A stretch of DNA of 64,000 bases from Bubalus kerabau (taxonomy: Eukaryota; Chordata; Mammalia; Artiodactyla; Bovidae). The notes beneath the pieces are model-generated. The model saw nothing but the letters and a program-made list of their open reading frames with translations. It was not told the origin of the DNA and ran no database searches. Location: NCBI RefSeq assembly GCF_029407905.1, contig NC_073637.1, positions 54,870,501 to 54,934,500 on the forward strand, read 5' to 3'. Positions 44,513-56,628 of this stretch are shown here, in pieces. Numbering within the stretch: the stretch's first letter is position 1; the number at the start of each line of letters is the position of its first letter. A program made the position numbers and the translations under genes.

Positions 44513-45589
44513 TATGTATGTTATGCATCTAGGAACAAATGGATTGAGATGCACAGCTATGTTATATTTTATTATGTATAAAGTCTCAAATTCCTGCCTA
44601 AAAATAAAGGGAAAGTCTCATCCTACAAATTTCATCACATTAGTTCATATGGGATTACATACTTTTTTCTCTTTCTTAACTGTGTCTGTTGAGGTATTAC
44701 AAGCCAAAAATGGAAAAGAAACTCAGTACGTGTATGTATATATCTGTGTCCTTTGGTGTCCACCTGAAACTATCACAACACTGTTCATCAGCTATACTCA
44801 AATACAAAATAAAATAATTTTGAATACATCCTATGTTATAGGTATCATGGTGATTTATAGGATGCTAATTAGCAACTTATTGACCAGAGACATATTAATA
44901 TGTCTTTTGCTACCCAAACATTATTGACTGGAGACATTTCAATATTCATTTACATAATGAATCACTGGCCACAGGCATTATTTCTGCAAAAACCCTCCAG
45001 TTAACAGCGTTTTTTTTTTGTTTTTTTGTTCTATGTCTAATTTTTCATATTTTATTCCTGGTATTCATAGGTTACGAAAGTACAACTTTCCCAAGTACTG
45101 ATTTATAGATAATGTTTATAAGCAGCACATAAAATGTTCAGTGCACAAATAGTAACATCCATTGATCCTTTGAAATGCAATATCAATTCTTAAGTGTAAT
45201 ATTATAGCGAAGTATACACAAAATCTGTGTATCCTGAACTACAAGAAATTGAGCAAGTGGTTTCTCTAGCTATATTTGATTTTAGTCAATAACACTTTTC
45301 CACAATGAACAAGTACTAACAAATATATTAATATTTGTTCTGCCAAATGCTTATTCTGCCTCAACTTGTTAAGCAATGCCATTCTAGCTACTACTGAAAG
45401 CATTTATTTTAGAAGCTTTAGTCTGATCTGGGAAAATGGGTTCTTCTACAACTTGACAAATAGTCAAGTGTTAATGAAGAATTTTAAAGCAGTTATATGT
45501 GGCAGGCTAGCAAAATTACAAATGAAACATAGGGAAGAGCTATAGAACTTAAACTGAAAGTGTTACTCAGAAAGTTTTCTAGAGACTAG
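44513..45589. other. Unassigned AT-rich DNA
   Basis: No gene. The 150-codon frame at 44475-44927 is judged spurious (see rejected list). A T-rich run lies at about 45011-45028. Confidence 0.5.
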
Positions 45590-46115
45590 AGTTGAATCTT
45601 GACAGTAATAGGCCAGATGAAGAAGTAAAAGGAGCACATTTTAGGCAGAAGACAACAACGTGAACAAAAGAAGGCATCTGGCAAAGGAAGAAGCTGAAAA
45701 GTAAGTAATGGCAGGATAGCCCAGAGCCTCTTATACCATGACGAAGACCTAAGGCTACACGCTGTAATAAGTATGAACGTAAAGCTACACACCATAACAA
45801 GTATGGGCCATAAGAGGTTTTTTCAGCTGAATGTTACAGAGTCAAATGTGTGTTTTAAATAGATCATGGCAACTATAGAGAGCAGATTGAAATGAACCAG
45901 TTCGGGTCAATAAATTAAGCAAGAAATGAGGTCCTAGGAATATATAATTGTAGTGAGTATGGAATAATGGGATAGATTAGTGGCAATTTAGATTAGTGGC
46001 AATTTGACATATTTGAAATAACAAGAGAGATCAAAATGATTTTCATCTTTCTGGCTCGAGCAACTGGGATAATTACGGTGTAATCATTACTTATGGAAAA
46101 AACAGGGAACTTTCA
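45590..46115 (+). mobile_element. Ancient interspersed repeat remnant (family unresolved)
   Basis: The order AGGAGCACATTTTAGGCAGA, GGCATCTGGCAAAGG, AGAGAGCAGATTGAAATG, AATGAGGTCCTAGG, TTTCTGGCTCGAGCAACTGG parallels a common diverged mammalian repeat. A tandem duplication of about 30 bp lies at 45750-45812 and a 16-bp one at 45974-46005. Confidence 0.4.
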
Positions 46116-47392
46116 CTAGCAAATACAACCTATCTCATGAATGTGATTGTTTATGTAATCCAAAAAACATGTAAAAAATAAAATAGGAAGCATGATTCAT
46201 TCAACTACAATTTTTAAAATTTTCTCTGAATTAACTGGTCAAAAATCATGTATTTGTGGAAATATTACCAATAGATTTAAAACATAGCCCTGCTAACAGA
46301 TTCCTTAAATTTTTTTTTTTTCTTTGGTCTGTGTCTAGTATCAATTTTCATACTATGAAAAGGTCTTAATTTGTTTTGGAAATATTCATTAATAAATTTT
46401 GACTATGATCCCCATCTACCAGTTAACCCAAATCCAAACCTGCAAATTCTATATCAGATAATGGACTGTAATTTCTAAAATCTTAAGTCCATTCATTCCT
46501 GGGTGCATAGCCTCTTTGAATGCTCTCTTTTAAATATACTTGTGATATTTAATGAATATTGCCAAAAATTAAGTCAATTTCATAACACAAGATTATAATA
46601 GTAGGCTCAGACCAAGGACAAAATGATAAGAACTTTTGATAGTTGAACCATCAGCAGCAGTTCTAGTGAGCAGAATAAAAATGTGACTTAAATAGTGTAC
46701 CCACATTGAAATCCTCTCTTGTATAGCTAACCAGGGGTATTTTTAATGTAAAAGAAGAAATATTTAATTGCATTCAAAATTCTACATAGTTATATTTCTA
46801 AAACTTATTTCATGTCATTGAACAATTAATTTTCACATAAAAAATTTCTCCTTGAACTCTGTAGCACCCTACTCAACAAAGAGAAGCTCTTTTTTGAATT
46901 ATAATTTCCCCATGTCTATCATAAATTTTCTATTTTGATAATATTTTAAATGTTATTTACCATTCCTTCTCTTTCATTATGTGTAATACTTATAGGAATT
47001 ATTGTGAGTTCTGTCATTGGATTTTTGTGTTTGTTGCTGTTGCTTAGTTTACTTCCCTGGCACAAAATTCTTTAAAAATAATATTTTTTTAAGAGTAAAA
47101 AAATTAATTACAAAATAGGACTCCAGATTTTAGTGGTTTATTGATTTGTTAGTTAATTTTTCGCAAGGAGGTGAGTCTTTCTGAGAAGAAAGACATGTGT
47201 ATCATGCACTTCTGTGTTCCTAACGATACATTTTAGAGAAGATCACTCATCAGGATCGTTCGGCCATGTTTGCATTAAATTTCCCTTGAAGATTCACAAA
47301 AAAGTATTTTTGCTCATGTACATTCCAATTTAAATATTTATATAATGTTTTAGCTTCAAACACAGGTCTGCACTTAAATGTACATGAGCTAG
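46116..47392. other. Unassigned AT-rich DNA
   Basis: No gene or recognised repeat. Confidence 0.5.
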
Positions 47393-47672
47393 GGCTTCCC
47401 TGTGGTCCAGTGATTAAGAATCCACCTCGCATAACAAGGGGCACTGGTTCTATTCCCGGTCCAGGAAGATTGCACATGCAGCAGAGCATGTACACCACAA
47501 CTACTGAAGTCCATGAGCCTAGAGCACATGCTCTGAAGCAAGAGAAACCACTGCAATGAGAAACCTGCACACCACAACAAAGAGTAATCCCCGCTTGTAG
47601 CAACTAGAGAAAGACTGTGTGCAGCAGCAAAGACCCACCACAGCCAAAAAATAAAAAAGAATAAATCTTTTT
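47393..47672 (+). mobile_element. CHR-2 type SINE, near full length
   Basis: The tRNA-like head (GGCTTCCCTGTGGTCCAGTG, then TTCTATTCCCGGTCC), repeated CACCACAACTACTG-type body words, CAACTAGAGAAAGACTGTG and the AGCCAAAAAATAAAAAAG tail. Shared by cetaceans, hippos and ruminants. Confidence 0.92.
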
Positions 47673-48872
47673 AAAAATGTATAAGGGCCAGAATATTAAC
47701 ATAAGTGAATAAAGGGAGAAAGTATGTGGCAATAAGCAGGGATGAGAATGAGCCACCGTCATGAAGGCACAAATTCCATGTGTGTGTGAGATAGATTTAC
47801 ACAGCACCAAACAAAACTAGTCTGTCAGAAGAATTAGGTTTGAGCTATTTTAGAATTTTATATACAAATAATTTTATATACAAATCTTTGGAATCCCAGG
47901 ATTATAGAATTCCAGAGTTCCAAGAGTGATTTTTTTCCTCATCTACAAATTCCTTGAAGTTTTAAAAAGAGTAAGTTATCTCATAATATTAGTATCAAAG
48001 AAGAAACAAAGGTATAAAAGTCACTTATTGGAATGAGTTAGTCCAAAACTCTTTTCAGAATTGTATTTTATCTACATTTAACAAAGTGACTTTTTAACAA
48101 GAGTAAGAAGCCATAAAAAGTATACAGCTGGAAAATAGAATAGTTACTTTAGAGAAGAAAAATCATAGAATAATCATATAATCAAATCATACTTCTCATG
48201 CCCTTTTAATATAACGTGCTATTTTCTCTTCCTGCCTGAGCAAGTCTCTTGAACTCCTAGATAAAAATGTAAGCAATGTGATAGGGATTTATAACCTCCA
48301 GGAAATTGTTTGATTGTATCGATAAAAGAAATAAGCTCTAGATATTTTACAGCCTAGAAATGTAGTTTTCAGAGGTGTCATTGAATATGTCTTCCAATAT
48401 GAGACGCTATATAATAGTTAATATAGCCATAGAAATACAAGGTTGAAAATCTTAGAGTGAAAAATATATATTAATTGAAAAGTAAATTTTCCCTGGAAAA
48501 AAAGAGTCACATAAGGACACTGAATGACATAAGAAGAATTGATTTCTAAACTTCATCACATCTAAAGCAATTTTAAATGAGTCCCAACATTTTTTTTAAA
48601 GGTTGCAGTATCTTAAGTTGTCTTAAAATACTAGAAATTATTTGGGGGTTTGCTAAAACGAAAGAGAATAGTTGGTTACTAAATTTTATCTACTCATTCA
48701 AAGTGAAGAAATTTTATATGGCTAAACCAGGTTATTTGTTATTCTGTTTGTTATCAAAGTATAGATGATTTATAATACTATATATGTATTCAGATGTGTA
48801 GCATTGTGATTCAGTATTTTTACAGATTATATTTTACAGGGGGGAATTGTAGGGGGAGGGATAGATAGAGAC
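47673..48872. other. Unassigned AT-rich DNA
   Basis: No gene or recognised repeat. Confidence 0.5.
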
Positions 48873-49004
48873 TGCTTCCCTGGTGGTTCAGAAGGTAAAT
48901 AACCTGCCTGCAATGCAAGAGAACTGGGTTTGATCCCTGGATCGGGAAGATTCCCTGCAGAAGGGAATGGCAACCCACTCCTATATTATTGCCTGGAGAA
49001 TTCC
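48873..49004 (+). mobile_element. Bov-tA SINE, 3'-truncated
   Basis: Head CTTCCCTGGTGGTTCAGAAGG and body to TTGCCTGGAGAATTCC. The rest of the body is missing. Confidence 0.9.
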
Positions 49005-50258
49005 TCATGCTATATAGTACATACTTGTTGTTTATTTTATAAAATTAACATAGTATAAAATAATAATATAAAATAATAATAAAATATACATAGTATAAAA
49101 TTGTTTGCAGCTTATACATTAATAGTAGTAGACAGCACAAACCAAATAGATTGGAAGCATGAATCCCCACGGTGTTGACTAAGAGATCCTCAAATGGTTC
49201 TTAATCCTTGTTGGGCAAGTCAGTAAAAAAAAGCCTATGTCAGAACTGAGACTGCAGATGAAAGATCAGATAATAATAACCTGGCAATAAAGCAGGCTCT
49301 GATAGAATGGCAGTCTAGACAGATTTATTTTTTTCCCCTCTCTGAGGCGTATGTGTTAACATTTATTACTAAAATATTGATCGAGCGAATCCCATAGCCA
49401 AACTATGCTAGGTTGTGAAGAGATGATGTAAATACAACAGTTTCTGGATTCAATATCTTAATTTCAAAGTGAAAAGGCATACATAATAAATGACACTGAG
49501 AAAATGGAGAAGGCATGGTTAAAGACTTTTGCATAATTAATCAATTTCATTTCTGTATAGCATTGGGTTATTTGAAGGTAAGTCATAAAAACTAAGTTAT
49601 TTTTAAGATACAGATTAAGTATACTAGAATGAAATTAAGGAAAAAAACCTGTGGTCAATATAAGAATAGCTTAAGAATAGCAAAATAAACAATTTTTGCT
49701 GCATATGAGATAATTTTATATATAAATTAATTCTTGGATGAATCAGGTTTAAGATTATCATTTACACATGACAACTACACATAAACCAGTTGTTTTACTG
49801 TACATTGAAAATATGCCTATAACGTCCTACATGTACCTTGTTTATGAAGAAATGACATTTAACTCATCTGTTTGGAATCTATCTTATTCTTAAGTATTTA
49901 AGATTTATAACTTTTATAATTAAGAGCTTAAGAATCAAAGGAATTTTTAAATATTCTGACATTAGATATATGAAGCAAAACAAATTATATGCATTAGATA
50001 TATATTTAAAAGGTCATCAGTTTATTTATGAAGTTAAACCAAGTGCAAATACAGTTTTCTCTGGTCAGTAATTTTAGAACTTATGTGAAAGTTAAAAAAC
50101 AGGAGATGTAGTCATCTCTCAATTTTTATAAATTTAAAAAAATCACAAATTATAACTTTAAAAATCAAATATATTAACCAGAGGAGTTCAAACTTTTACC
50201 CTGTAATTTCTAGCTACCAAAACAAAAGCAAACATAGTTATTGAATATACATAACCTA
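49005..50258. other. Unassigned AT-rich DNA
   Basis: A (TAATAAAA)-like low-complexity stretch lies at 49040-49100; no gene. Confidence 0.5.
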
Positions 50259-50269
50259 GCATACCAATA

Positions 50270-50540
50270 TGGAGAAGGCAATGGCACCCCACTCCAGTAC
50301 TCTTGCCTGGAAAATCCCATGGACGAAAGAGCCTGGTAGGCTGCAGTCCATGAGGTTGCTAAGAGTTGGACACGACTGAGCGACTTCCCTTTCACTTTTC
50401 ACTTTCATGCATTGGAGAAGGAAATGGCAACCCACTCCAGTGTTCTTGCCTGGAGAATCCCAGGGATGGGGGAGCCTGGTGGGCTGCCATCTATGGGGTC
50501 GCACAGAGTCGGACATGACTGAAGCAACTTAGCAGTAGCA
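50270..50540 (+). mobile_element. Bov-A2 SINE with TSD
   Basis: Full dimer. The 11-bp TSD GCATACCAATA lies at 50259-50269 and 50541-50551. Confidence 0.95.
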
Positions 50541-50551
50541 GCATACCAATA

Positions 50552-50769
50552 AGGTAAAGGAAAGCCAGTTGCACAAGAGAAGCATAATTATTCTTGGTAG
50601 GGAGGACCCAGAGTTATTCATAGAGGATCTTCTGATCCTCTATGAAATTGACCTTTATAACATGTTGATATTAAAAATAAATATTTTCTTAGATTCTTAA
50701 AGAAGTATTATTTGATAGCTAAAAAGGAAGCCAGTAAACCAAAGGATAAATTGAAAATTATAAATAAAT
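50552..50769. other. Unassigned sequence
   Basis: No repeat or gene recognised. Confidence 0.4.
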
Positions 50770-50964
50770 TGTCCAATTCTTTGTGACCCTATGGACTGTA
50801 GCCCATCAGGCTTTTCTGTCCATGGGATTTTCTAGGCAAGAATACTCGAGTGGGTTCCCATATCCTTCTTCAGGGAAACTTCCCAATCCAGGAATAGAAC
50901 CCATCTTTCCTGCGTCTCCTGCATTGCAGGTAGATTCTTTACTGCTTGAGCCATTGTGGAAGCT
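50770..50964 (-). mobile_element. Bov-tA SINE
   Basis: Reversed: TTGTCCAATTCTTTGTGACC to the head end GAGCCATTGTGGAAGC. Confidence 0.9.
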
Positions 50965-51329
50965 TAAGTGGTAATAGCAGACCAAATTAACATAGTACAA
51001 ATAGCAACAAAGACATCATTCATTTAGTACAATAGTCTGCATACTAATGTGATTTAAGTGAAAATAGTAAAAGCTACATATGTGAAATGATCAAATGGAT
51101 AAAATGTTGACATAAACAAAATAAATCTATGAAGACAGCATATGAATTTAATAGAACTTTAACTAAAAAGGGTAACATAATACAAATAATATGAAGACAT
51201 ATTTGACTAGAAAAATAACTTTTAAAATAAATGGAAAAAAATTGAAGGATACATGGAAGATTACTTTGTGATTATTAAGTGATACTATAATATAATTTTA
51301 ATTATTTGAAAATAATATAAAACAGCCTT
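50965..51329. other. Unassigned AT-rich DNA
   Basis: No gene. Confidence 0.45.
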
Positions 51330-51347
51330 TGTGTGTGTGTGTGTGTG
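51330..51347. repeat. (TG)n microsatellite
   Basis: About nine TG units adjoining a Bov-A unit. Confidence 0.9.
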
Positions 51348-51462
51348 CACTCAGTCATGTCTGACTCACTGAGATCCAGTGGACTGTGGTCAGCCAGACT
51401 CCTCTGTCCATGGGATTTTCCAAGCAAGAATCCTGGAGTGGATTGTCATTTCCTTCTCCAGA
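51348..51462 (-). mobile_element. Bov-A monomer SINE
   Basis: Reversed unit, CACTCAGTCATGTCTGACTC to GTCATTTCCTTCTCCAG. Confidence 0.88.
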
Positions 51463-52164
51463 TAAGAGAGCCTACGTAAAACACAAATGTTTTTCTATTT
51501 ATGAAAACATGCTATAATCTAAAAGGAATTAGTAACTGACCAAGATGTATGAAGCAGATCTTTCTCATACATAACCATCAGACTATAGTCTCAAAAACAG
51601 CTTGCAAGACATTTGGGAGATATAAATGTGATTACAAACAACAGTGTTCATATATGAAGACCCAAATATACTAGATAGGACAATCTGTGCACTGAATTTT
51701 AAGTAAACCAAAATACATTTTGGTGCCTGTCTTTGCTTCCTGAATAGGCTCTGGGGAAAGCAGTTGTTAAATAAATAACATTATTTTATTTTGTTATTCC
51801 CTCTATCTTCCATTTCTTTGGGATTGCCTTCTTCAACCTCATCCCAGTTTCTCAAACATTTTATCATGACATCTTTCCCAATTTTCCTTCTTCTCATTAA
51901 TACATATTTTCTCAGTAACACTGCCTAAGATCTGTATCATTCAAGACATTATCCACTGCAGTTCAAGGAAATTTTACATGAACCTATCAAATGCTTCATT
52001 TTATGTTAATCTTTATGAGTTATGTTGGATCCTTTAAATTGAATATGCCAAAATTCAATTCTTATAGAATTTTAAAAGATGGCAGTAATTAAATAACAGT
52101 ATCTTATTTTAAAATTTAACATTTATTTTGTATTGCTGTATTTTCATCATTGGCTAAGTTTAAT
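51463..52164. other. Unassigned AT-rich DNA
   Basis: No gene. Confidence 0.45.
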
Positions 52165-52322
52165 ATGTAGCACTCATAGTACAACTGTTATCCCAATTTT
52201 ACATATGAGAAATAGGTTTAGAAATATAATCTTTCCAAAGTTACACAGATATTAGGTTATAAACCTGGTTTTTGAAATACACTCACTGAGTTGGGAGCTT
52301 TCAAACTCCATATTGCCTCCAA
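52165..52322 (-). mobile_element. MIR SINE remnant
   Basis: Reversed MIR order: GTTATCCCAATTTTACATAT, CTTTCCAAAGTTACACAG, AAACCTGGTTTTTGAA, ATATTGCCTCC. Confidence 0.65.
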
Positions 52323-52653
52323 ACTGAGATAAAAATAATGTAAGAGATCAGAAAAAAACCCAGAGCACACCAGACTCTAAACTTCTTGAGCACTCTTAGA
52401 TATTGTCTTCAGCATACCAGTAACCATCACATTGCCTAGCATCCCTATTATTCTATTATCCAAAAATGTAGTTGGTCAGTAAACATTTCAAAATCTTAAA
52501 TGATTTCCATTCCAAGTGGTTTAGAAAGTGTATTATGGAAAATATAAGCCTCAAACTTTGTCAAACAAAAACCAAAAAATCTGTTAGCTTAACAATGCAT
52601 CCACACATTTCAACGCAAGAATAATTTTTCAAGGTAGGGAGGTAAAATAAGAA
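52323..52653. other. Unassigned AT-rich DNA
   Basis: No gene. Confidence 0.45.
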
Positions 52654-52664
52654 TCTCAGATTTT

Positions 52665-52884
52665 TTTGTTGTTATTGTTATTGTTGTTCATACAGTCTTT
52701 TTTTTAATTTTATTTTATTTTTAAACTTTACAATATTGTATTAGTTTTGCCAATTATCAAAATGAATCCGCCACAGGTATACATGTGTTCCCCATCCTGA
52801 ACCCTCCTCCCTCCCCATACCATCCCTCTGGGTCGTCCCAGTGCACCAGCCCCAAGCATCCAGTATCATGCATTGAACCTGGAC
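52665..52884 (-). mobile_element. L1_BT-type 3' end, strongly 5'-truncated, with TSD
   Basis: Only about 190 bp of L1 3' UTR, matching the 3' UTR at 1040-1215 in reverse, so from the same young family. The 11-bp TSD TCTCAGATTTT lies at 52654-52664 and 52885-52895. Beyond the poly-A in sense lies GACTGTATGAAC and an (AAC/AAT)-rich tail, a candidate short 3' transduction or heterogeneous tail. Confidence 0.9.
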
Positions 52885-52895
52885 TCTCAGATTTT

Positions 52896-53101
52896 AAGTA
52901 TTGACTGGAGGAGGATTAAAAGTTCAGTTTATTCTAAGAATCATTCACTATTTTAAAATCCTTAGAAGAAATAGGAAAATGCAGTTTGCATTAGTCAAGA
53001 TAGGAAATAGAGACAGCATGAGAAGAGTCTCTATAGCAATACAGCAGCTGCTGGTTGGACTATTGGGGTTTAGAAAGAGTGGGATGGGGCTCTTGTGGGC
53101 T
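52896..53101. other. Unassigned sequence
   Basis: No gene; the open frame starting at 52901 runs into the following SINE. Confidence 0.45.
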
Positions 53102-53113
53102 AAAATCTTGAAA

Positions 53114-53325
53114 AGTGAAAGTGAAGTCGTTCAGTCGTGTCCAACTCTTTGCGACCCCATGAACTGTAGCCTACCAGGCTCCTCTGTCCATGGGATTTTC
53201 CAGGCAATAGTACTGGAGTGGATTGCTATTTCCTTCTCCAGGGGATCTTCCCAACCCAGGGATCAAACCCGGTCTCCCACATTGTAGACAGACGCTTTAC
53301 TGTCTGAGCCACCAGGGAAGTCCAC
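53114..53325 (-). mobile_element. Bov-tA SINE with perfect TSD
   Basis: Reversed body and head (head end GAGCCACCAGGGAAGTCC). The 12-bp TSD AAAATCTTGAAA lies at 53102-53113 and 53326-53337. Confidence 0.95.
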
Positions 53326-53464
53326 AAAATCTTGAAAGGGTCTCTCAAAGTATATTTTAACGTTTTCTATTCCCTGAGAGTCCTTTGTTTTAGTCAGCCT
53401 TGGTGAGAGAGCCAACAAATTTGGACAAACAACAGAGTTGAATTCTTTGTTACTGTAATGGTAG

Positions 53465-53905
53465 CCTCTGAAAGCCTTAATCCCCAGATCTGTGAATGCT
53501 TCCTTAATTGGGATAAATGTCTTTGCAGATGTAATTAAGGATCTTCAGATAAGGAGATCATCCTGGATTTTCTAGCTGGGCCCTAAATTCAATTATAAGT
53601 ATTCTTAGAATATTTATATCTTAAAAGATATAACACGTAAAAGAGAAGAAACAAAAACAGGATAAAACTACTTTTTTTCCTCTGCAAATGGAGGCAGAAA
53701 TCTGAGTGATATACAAACCAAGGAAACTAAAGGATGCTGATGGTGACCAGAATCTGGAAGAAATAAAGGATTCTCTTTCAGTGGCTCCAGAGGGAATATG
53801 GCCCTGCCAGCAGCTTGATATCAGACCACTGGCTTCCAGAAATGTGGGAGGATAAATTCTTGTATGAAGGTATCCAGTTTATAGTAATTTGGTACAGTAG
53901 ACTGA
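53465..53905 (+). mobile_element. Ancient mammalian LTR-like repeat (family unresolved)
   Basis: The order CTTTGCAGATGTAATTAAGG, GAGATCATCCTGGATTTTC, GGGCCCTAAATTCAAT, AATGGAGGCAGAAATCTGAG, CTTGATATCAGACCACTGGC and TCCAGAAATGTGGGAGGATA follows a widespread old mammalian retroelement, probably of MaLR/ERVL kind. Confidence 0.55.
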
Positions 53906-54394
53906 AAAATCAATGCAATTACTAACAAAGGTTTATGTATCTGAAAAACTAGCATAGTTTATAACCTTATGATATAGTTTATTATCAATCATGAGTACCA
54001 GTTTCTCCCTTGAGTTATGATTTTCAGAGGTTATTTCACTAATTATCAAATTTGTGGAAGCATTTAAAACTCTGGACAAAATGCAACACAAGACAGTGAT
54101 GCCAAGGGATAAAGAAGGTTAATAGACCTTAATAAAGGCCTTAGTAAAGAATTATTAATAGGCCCAGAAATTCTGCCCTTAGCAATTCACCTATTCTCCC
54201 AAGTCCTAAATAGGAGAACAAATGCTATTCCCCAACCCCCACCTCACCTGAATTCTCTGACCAAGAATACCTGAAAAATGGCACAGTAATCAGGTCTCCA
54301 GGTTTTCTCATATCTTCAGTCCTTCCTTTTATATTTCATGATATTTCAAAATATGTATACTAAGGATTAGCACTTGGAAACTACACACAATTTC
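53906..54394. other. Unassigned sequence
   Basis: No gene. Confidence 0.4.
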
Positions 54395-54476
54395 AGAAAA
54401 CAAATTTATGGTTACCAAGGGGGAAAGGGTGAGAAGGGATAAATTGGGAGACTGGGATCGACATAAACACACTACT

Positions 54477-54743
54477 GCTGCTAAGTTGCTTTGGTCATGT
54501 CCGACTCTGTGCGACCCCATAGACGGCAGCCCACCAGGCTCCCCTGTTCCTGAGATTCTCCAGGCAAGAACACTGGAGTGGGTTGCTATTTCCTTCTCCA
54601 ATGCATGAAGGTGAAAAGTGAAAGTGCAGTTGTTCAGTTGTGTCTGACTCTGAGCGACCCCATGGACTGCAGCCTACCAGGCTCCTCCATCCAGGGGACT
54701 TTCCAGGCAAGAGTACTGGAGTGGGGTGCCATCACCTTCTCTG
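54477..54743 (-). mobile_element. Bov-A2 SINE nested in L1, with perfect TSD
   Basis: Reversed dimer. The 14-bp TSD ATAAACACACTACT lies at 54463-54476 and 54744-54757. Confidence 0.95.
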
Positions 54744-54761
54744 ATAAACACACTACTATAT

Positions 54762-54864
54762 TTCAGTTGTCATCATCATTTAGTCATGTCTGACTCTTGC
54801 AACCCCATGGACTGTGTGTGGCCTGACAGGCTCCTTCATCCACGGAATTATCCAATCAAGAATA
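54762..54864 (-). mobile_element. Bov-A monomer SINE nested in L1
   Basis: Reversed unit, TTTCAGTTGTCATCATCATTTAG to ATCCAATCAAGAATAC; ACTATAT on both sides is a possible short TSD. Confidence 0.8.
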
Positions 54865-55050
54865 CTATATATAAGTAGATGACTAATAGGGACCTACTTA
54901 AAGCACAAGGAACTCTACTAAATACTATATAATGACCTATATGGCAAAAGAAATAAAAAAAAGGTGGATATATCTATATGTATAACTGATTCACTTTGCT
55001 GTACAGCAGAAACTAACAACACTATAAATCAACTATACTCCAATAAAAAG

Positions 55051-55531
55051 TAATTTTAAAAAAAGAAACCAAAGATATAGAATTAAAATGGAAAGTTTTG
55101 TAGATTTCATTCTTGATAGTTAAGAATCTAAATTTTGAAACAAATATAAATTGAAGAAACAGCTATAAAAAGAGAAGAAATGACATCTGGCTTCCACTTA
55201 AGATGCTGGAAGAATGCCAAACAATTTAACAACAAGAAGAAAATGGATAATCTACAAAAGAATACATTTCTTTGAACCCATCAGAGTTGAAGTTGCAAGG
55301 CAAACAACTAGACTGACATCTGAGAAAATGCGTGTGCCACCAAAGAGAGACAGGATGCAAGCGCTGGCTCACTAGTGGCAGAACATGGGAGGAAGACACG
55401 CAAGACAGTAAGGCACGTTTGGATAACATGTTTAATGAATTACTAAAGACTGAGTTAAAGCATAGAAGTCTAACAGCTCCAAACACAAGGCAAATTCAAA
55501 TATAAGCAGGGCCTTTTATCTATGGATCTTT
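55051..55531. other. Unassigned sequence
   Basis: A-rich with a few short frames (for example 55226-55486 minus) that show no domain. Confidence 0.45.
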
Positions 55532-55735
55532 AGTTCAGTTCAGTTCAGTTGCTCAGTCCTGTCCGACTCTTGGCGACCCCATGAATCACAGCACGCCAGG
55601 CCTCCCTGTCCATCACCAACTCCCAGAGTTCACCCAGACTCACGTCCATCGAGTCAGTGATGCCATCCAGCCATCTCATCCTCTGTCGTCCCCTTCTCCT
55701 CCTGCCCCCAATACTTCCCAGCATCAGAGTCTTGT
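55532..55735 (-). mobile_element. BovB 3' end fragment
   Basis: Three AGTTC-type units (reversed ACTGA) at 55532-55549, then the tail region to CCCAGCATCAGAGTCTT. Confidence 0.93.
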
Positions 55736-56492
55736 ATCTTCAGCAGGAGCTTATAAGAAAGTTTGGCCCAAAATGAGAGACCAGAAAAAGCCTATAAGCC
55801 TTTGCAGGTGAAGCAGGCTTGGAGGAAAGAAGTGGCCACTAATAGGAAAATGGTTCAAACCCTTACTCAGATACTTCTCCCTGAAGGAATGAAAGCATGA
55901 TGCTACTGAAGAAAGGGTCTCCAACCCTGTCACCCCCAGAACACAGGTGAAGACCAACTGAACCATGGGAAAGCAAAAGAAAAATTTCCACCCCATAGAG
56001 AAGAGACAGAAAATGGTTCTGGGTTCACAATCCTATTCCAGAGTTATTAGAGGTCTCTTAAAATAGGCAAGGTGCAGTTATCACCAAGAAAGTCCCATTC
56101 CTGAGACACAGTGAAGCACAGCCAATAAGAAATAAGACAAAAAAGCACTCCTACCCTCTTCCCCACAGGTACAGACAAGCAAGCAGTGAGCAATATGCAG
56201 AGAACAGTTTCCAGCTGAAAAAGAGGTAAGAATATGGAGAGACTATTTGGGGAAAGGGTAAATAGGTTAGACTTAAAGCTGAAGATAGCAGGAACATGGA
56301 GAAAATTCCTTCAGCAAGTGAGATCTATCCTAGGGAGGAGGTAATTCTAGAGGAATTTAAAACTGGTGGTGGGACTAAGGCAATCTTGTTCAACTTCTTA
56401 TTCAACTGACTCAAAATACTTACTCTCTCCCAAATAGTAATGGCTTAGTAGAGTAAGAAGCAAACCTATTCACATACTACTTAACTTATTTG
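55736..56492. other. Unassigned sequence
   Basis: Slightly higher GC; no gene or named repeat. Confidence 0.4.
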
Positions 56493-56628
56493 GTGAAAGT
56501 CACTCGGTCCTGTCTGACTCTTTACCCTATGGACTACACAGTCCATGGAGTTCTCCAGGCCAGAATACTGGACTGGGTAACTTTTTCCCTTCTCCAGCAG
56601 ATCTTCCCAACCCAGGAGTCAAACTGGG
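56493..56628 (-). mobile_element. Bov-tA SINE fragment abutting BovB
   Basis: Reversed body and linker to CCCAGGAGTCAAACTGGG. The tRNA head end is missing and BovB sequence follows directly. Confidence 0.82.

Larger units (their letters stand above)
54395..55050 (+). mobile_element. L1 3' end (artiodactyl type) with nested SINEs
   Basis: Words AAACAAATTTATGGTTACCA, GATAAATTGGGAGACTGGGA, then after the SINEs GAACTCTACTAAATACTATA, GTATAACTGATTCACTTTGC and ATCAACTATACTCCAATAAA. Interrupted by 54477-54743 and 54762-54864. Confidence 0.85.

Noticed and set aside
44475..44927. 150-codon open frame as a possible gene
   Set aside because: The frame begins in a MIR remnant, has AT-driven composition and no recognisable domain, splice context or promoter. 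Chance frames of this length are expected in AT-rich DNA of this size.
45579..45800. Minus-strand frames of 69-73 codons
   Set aside because: Two overlapping frames in the same place with no domain; they coincide with an ancient repeat.
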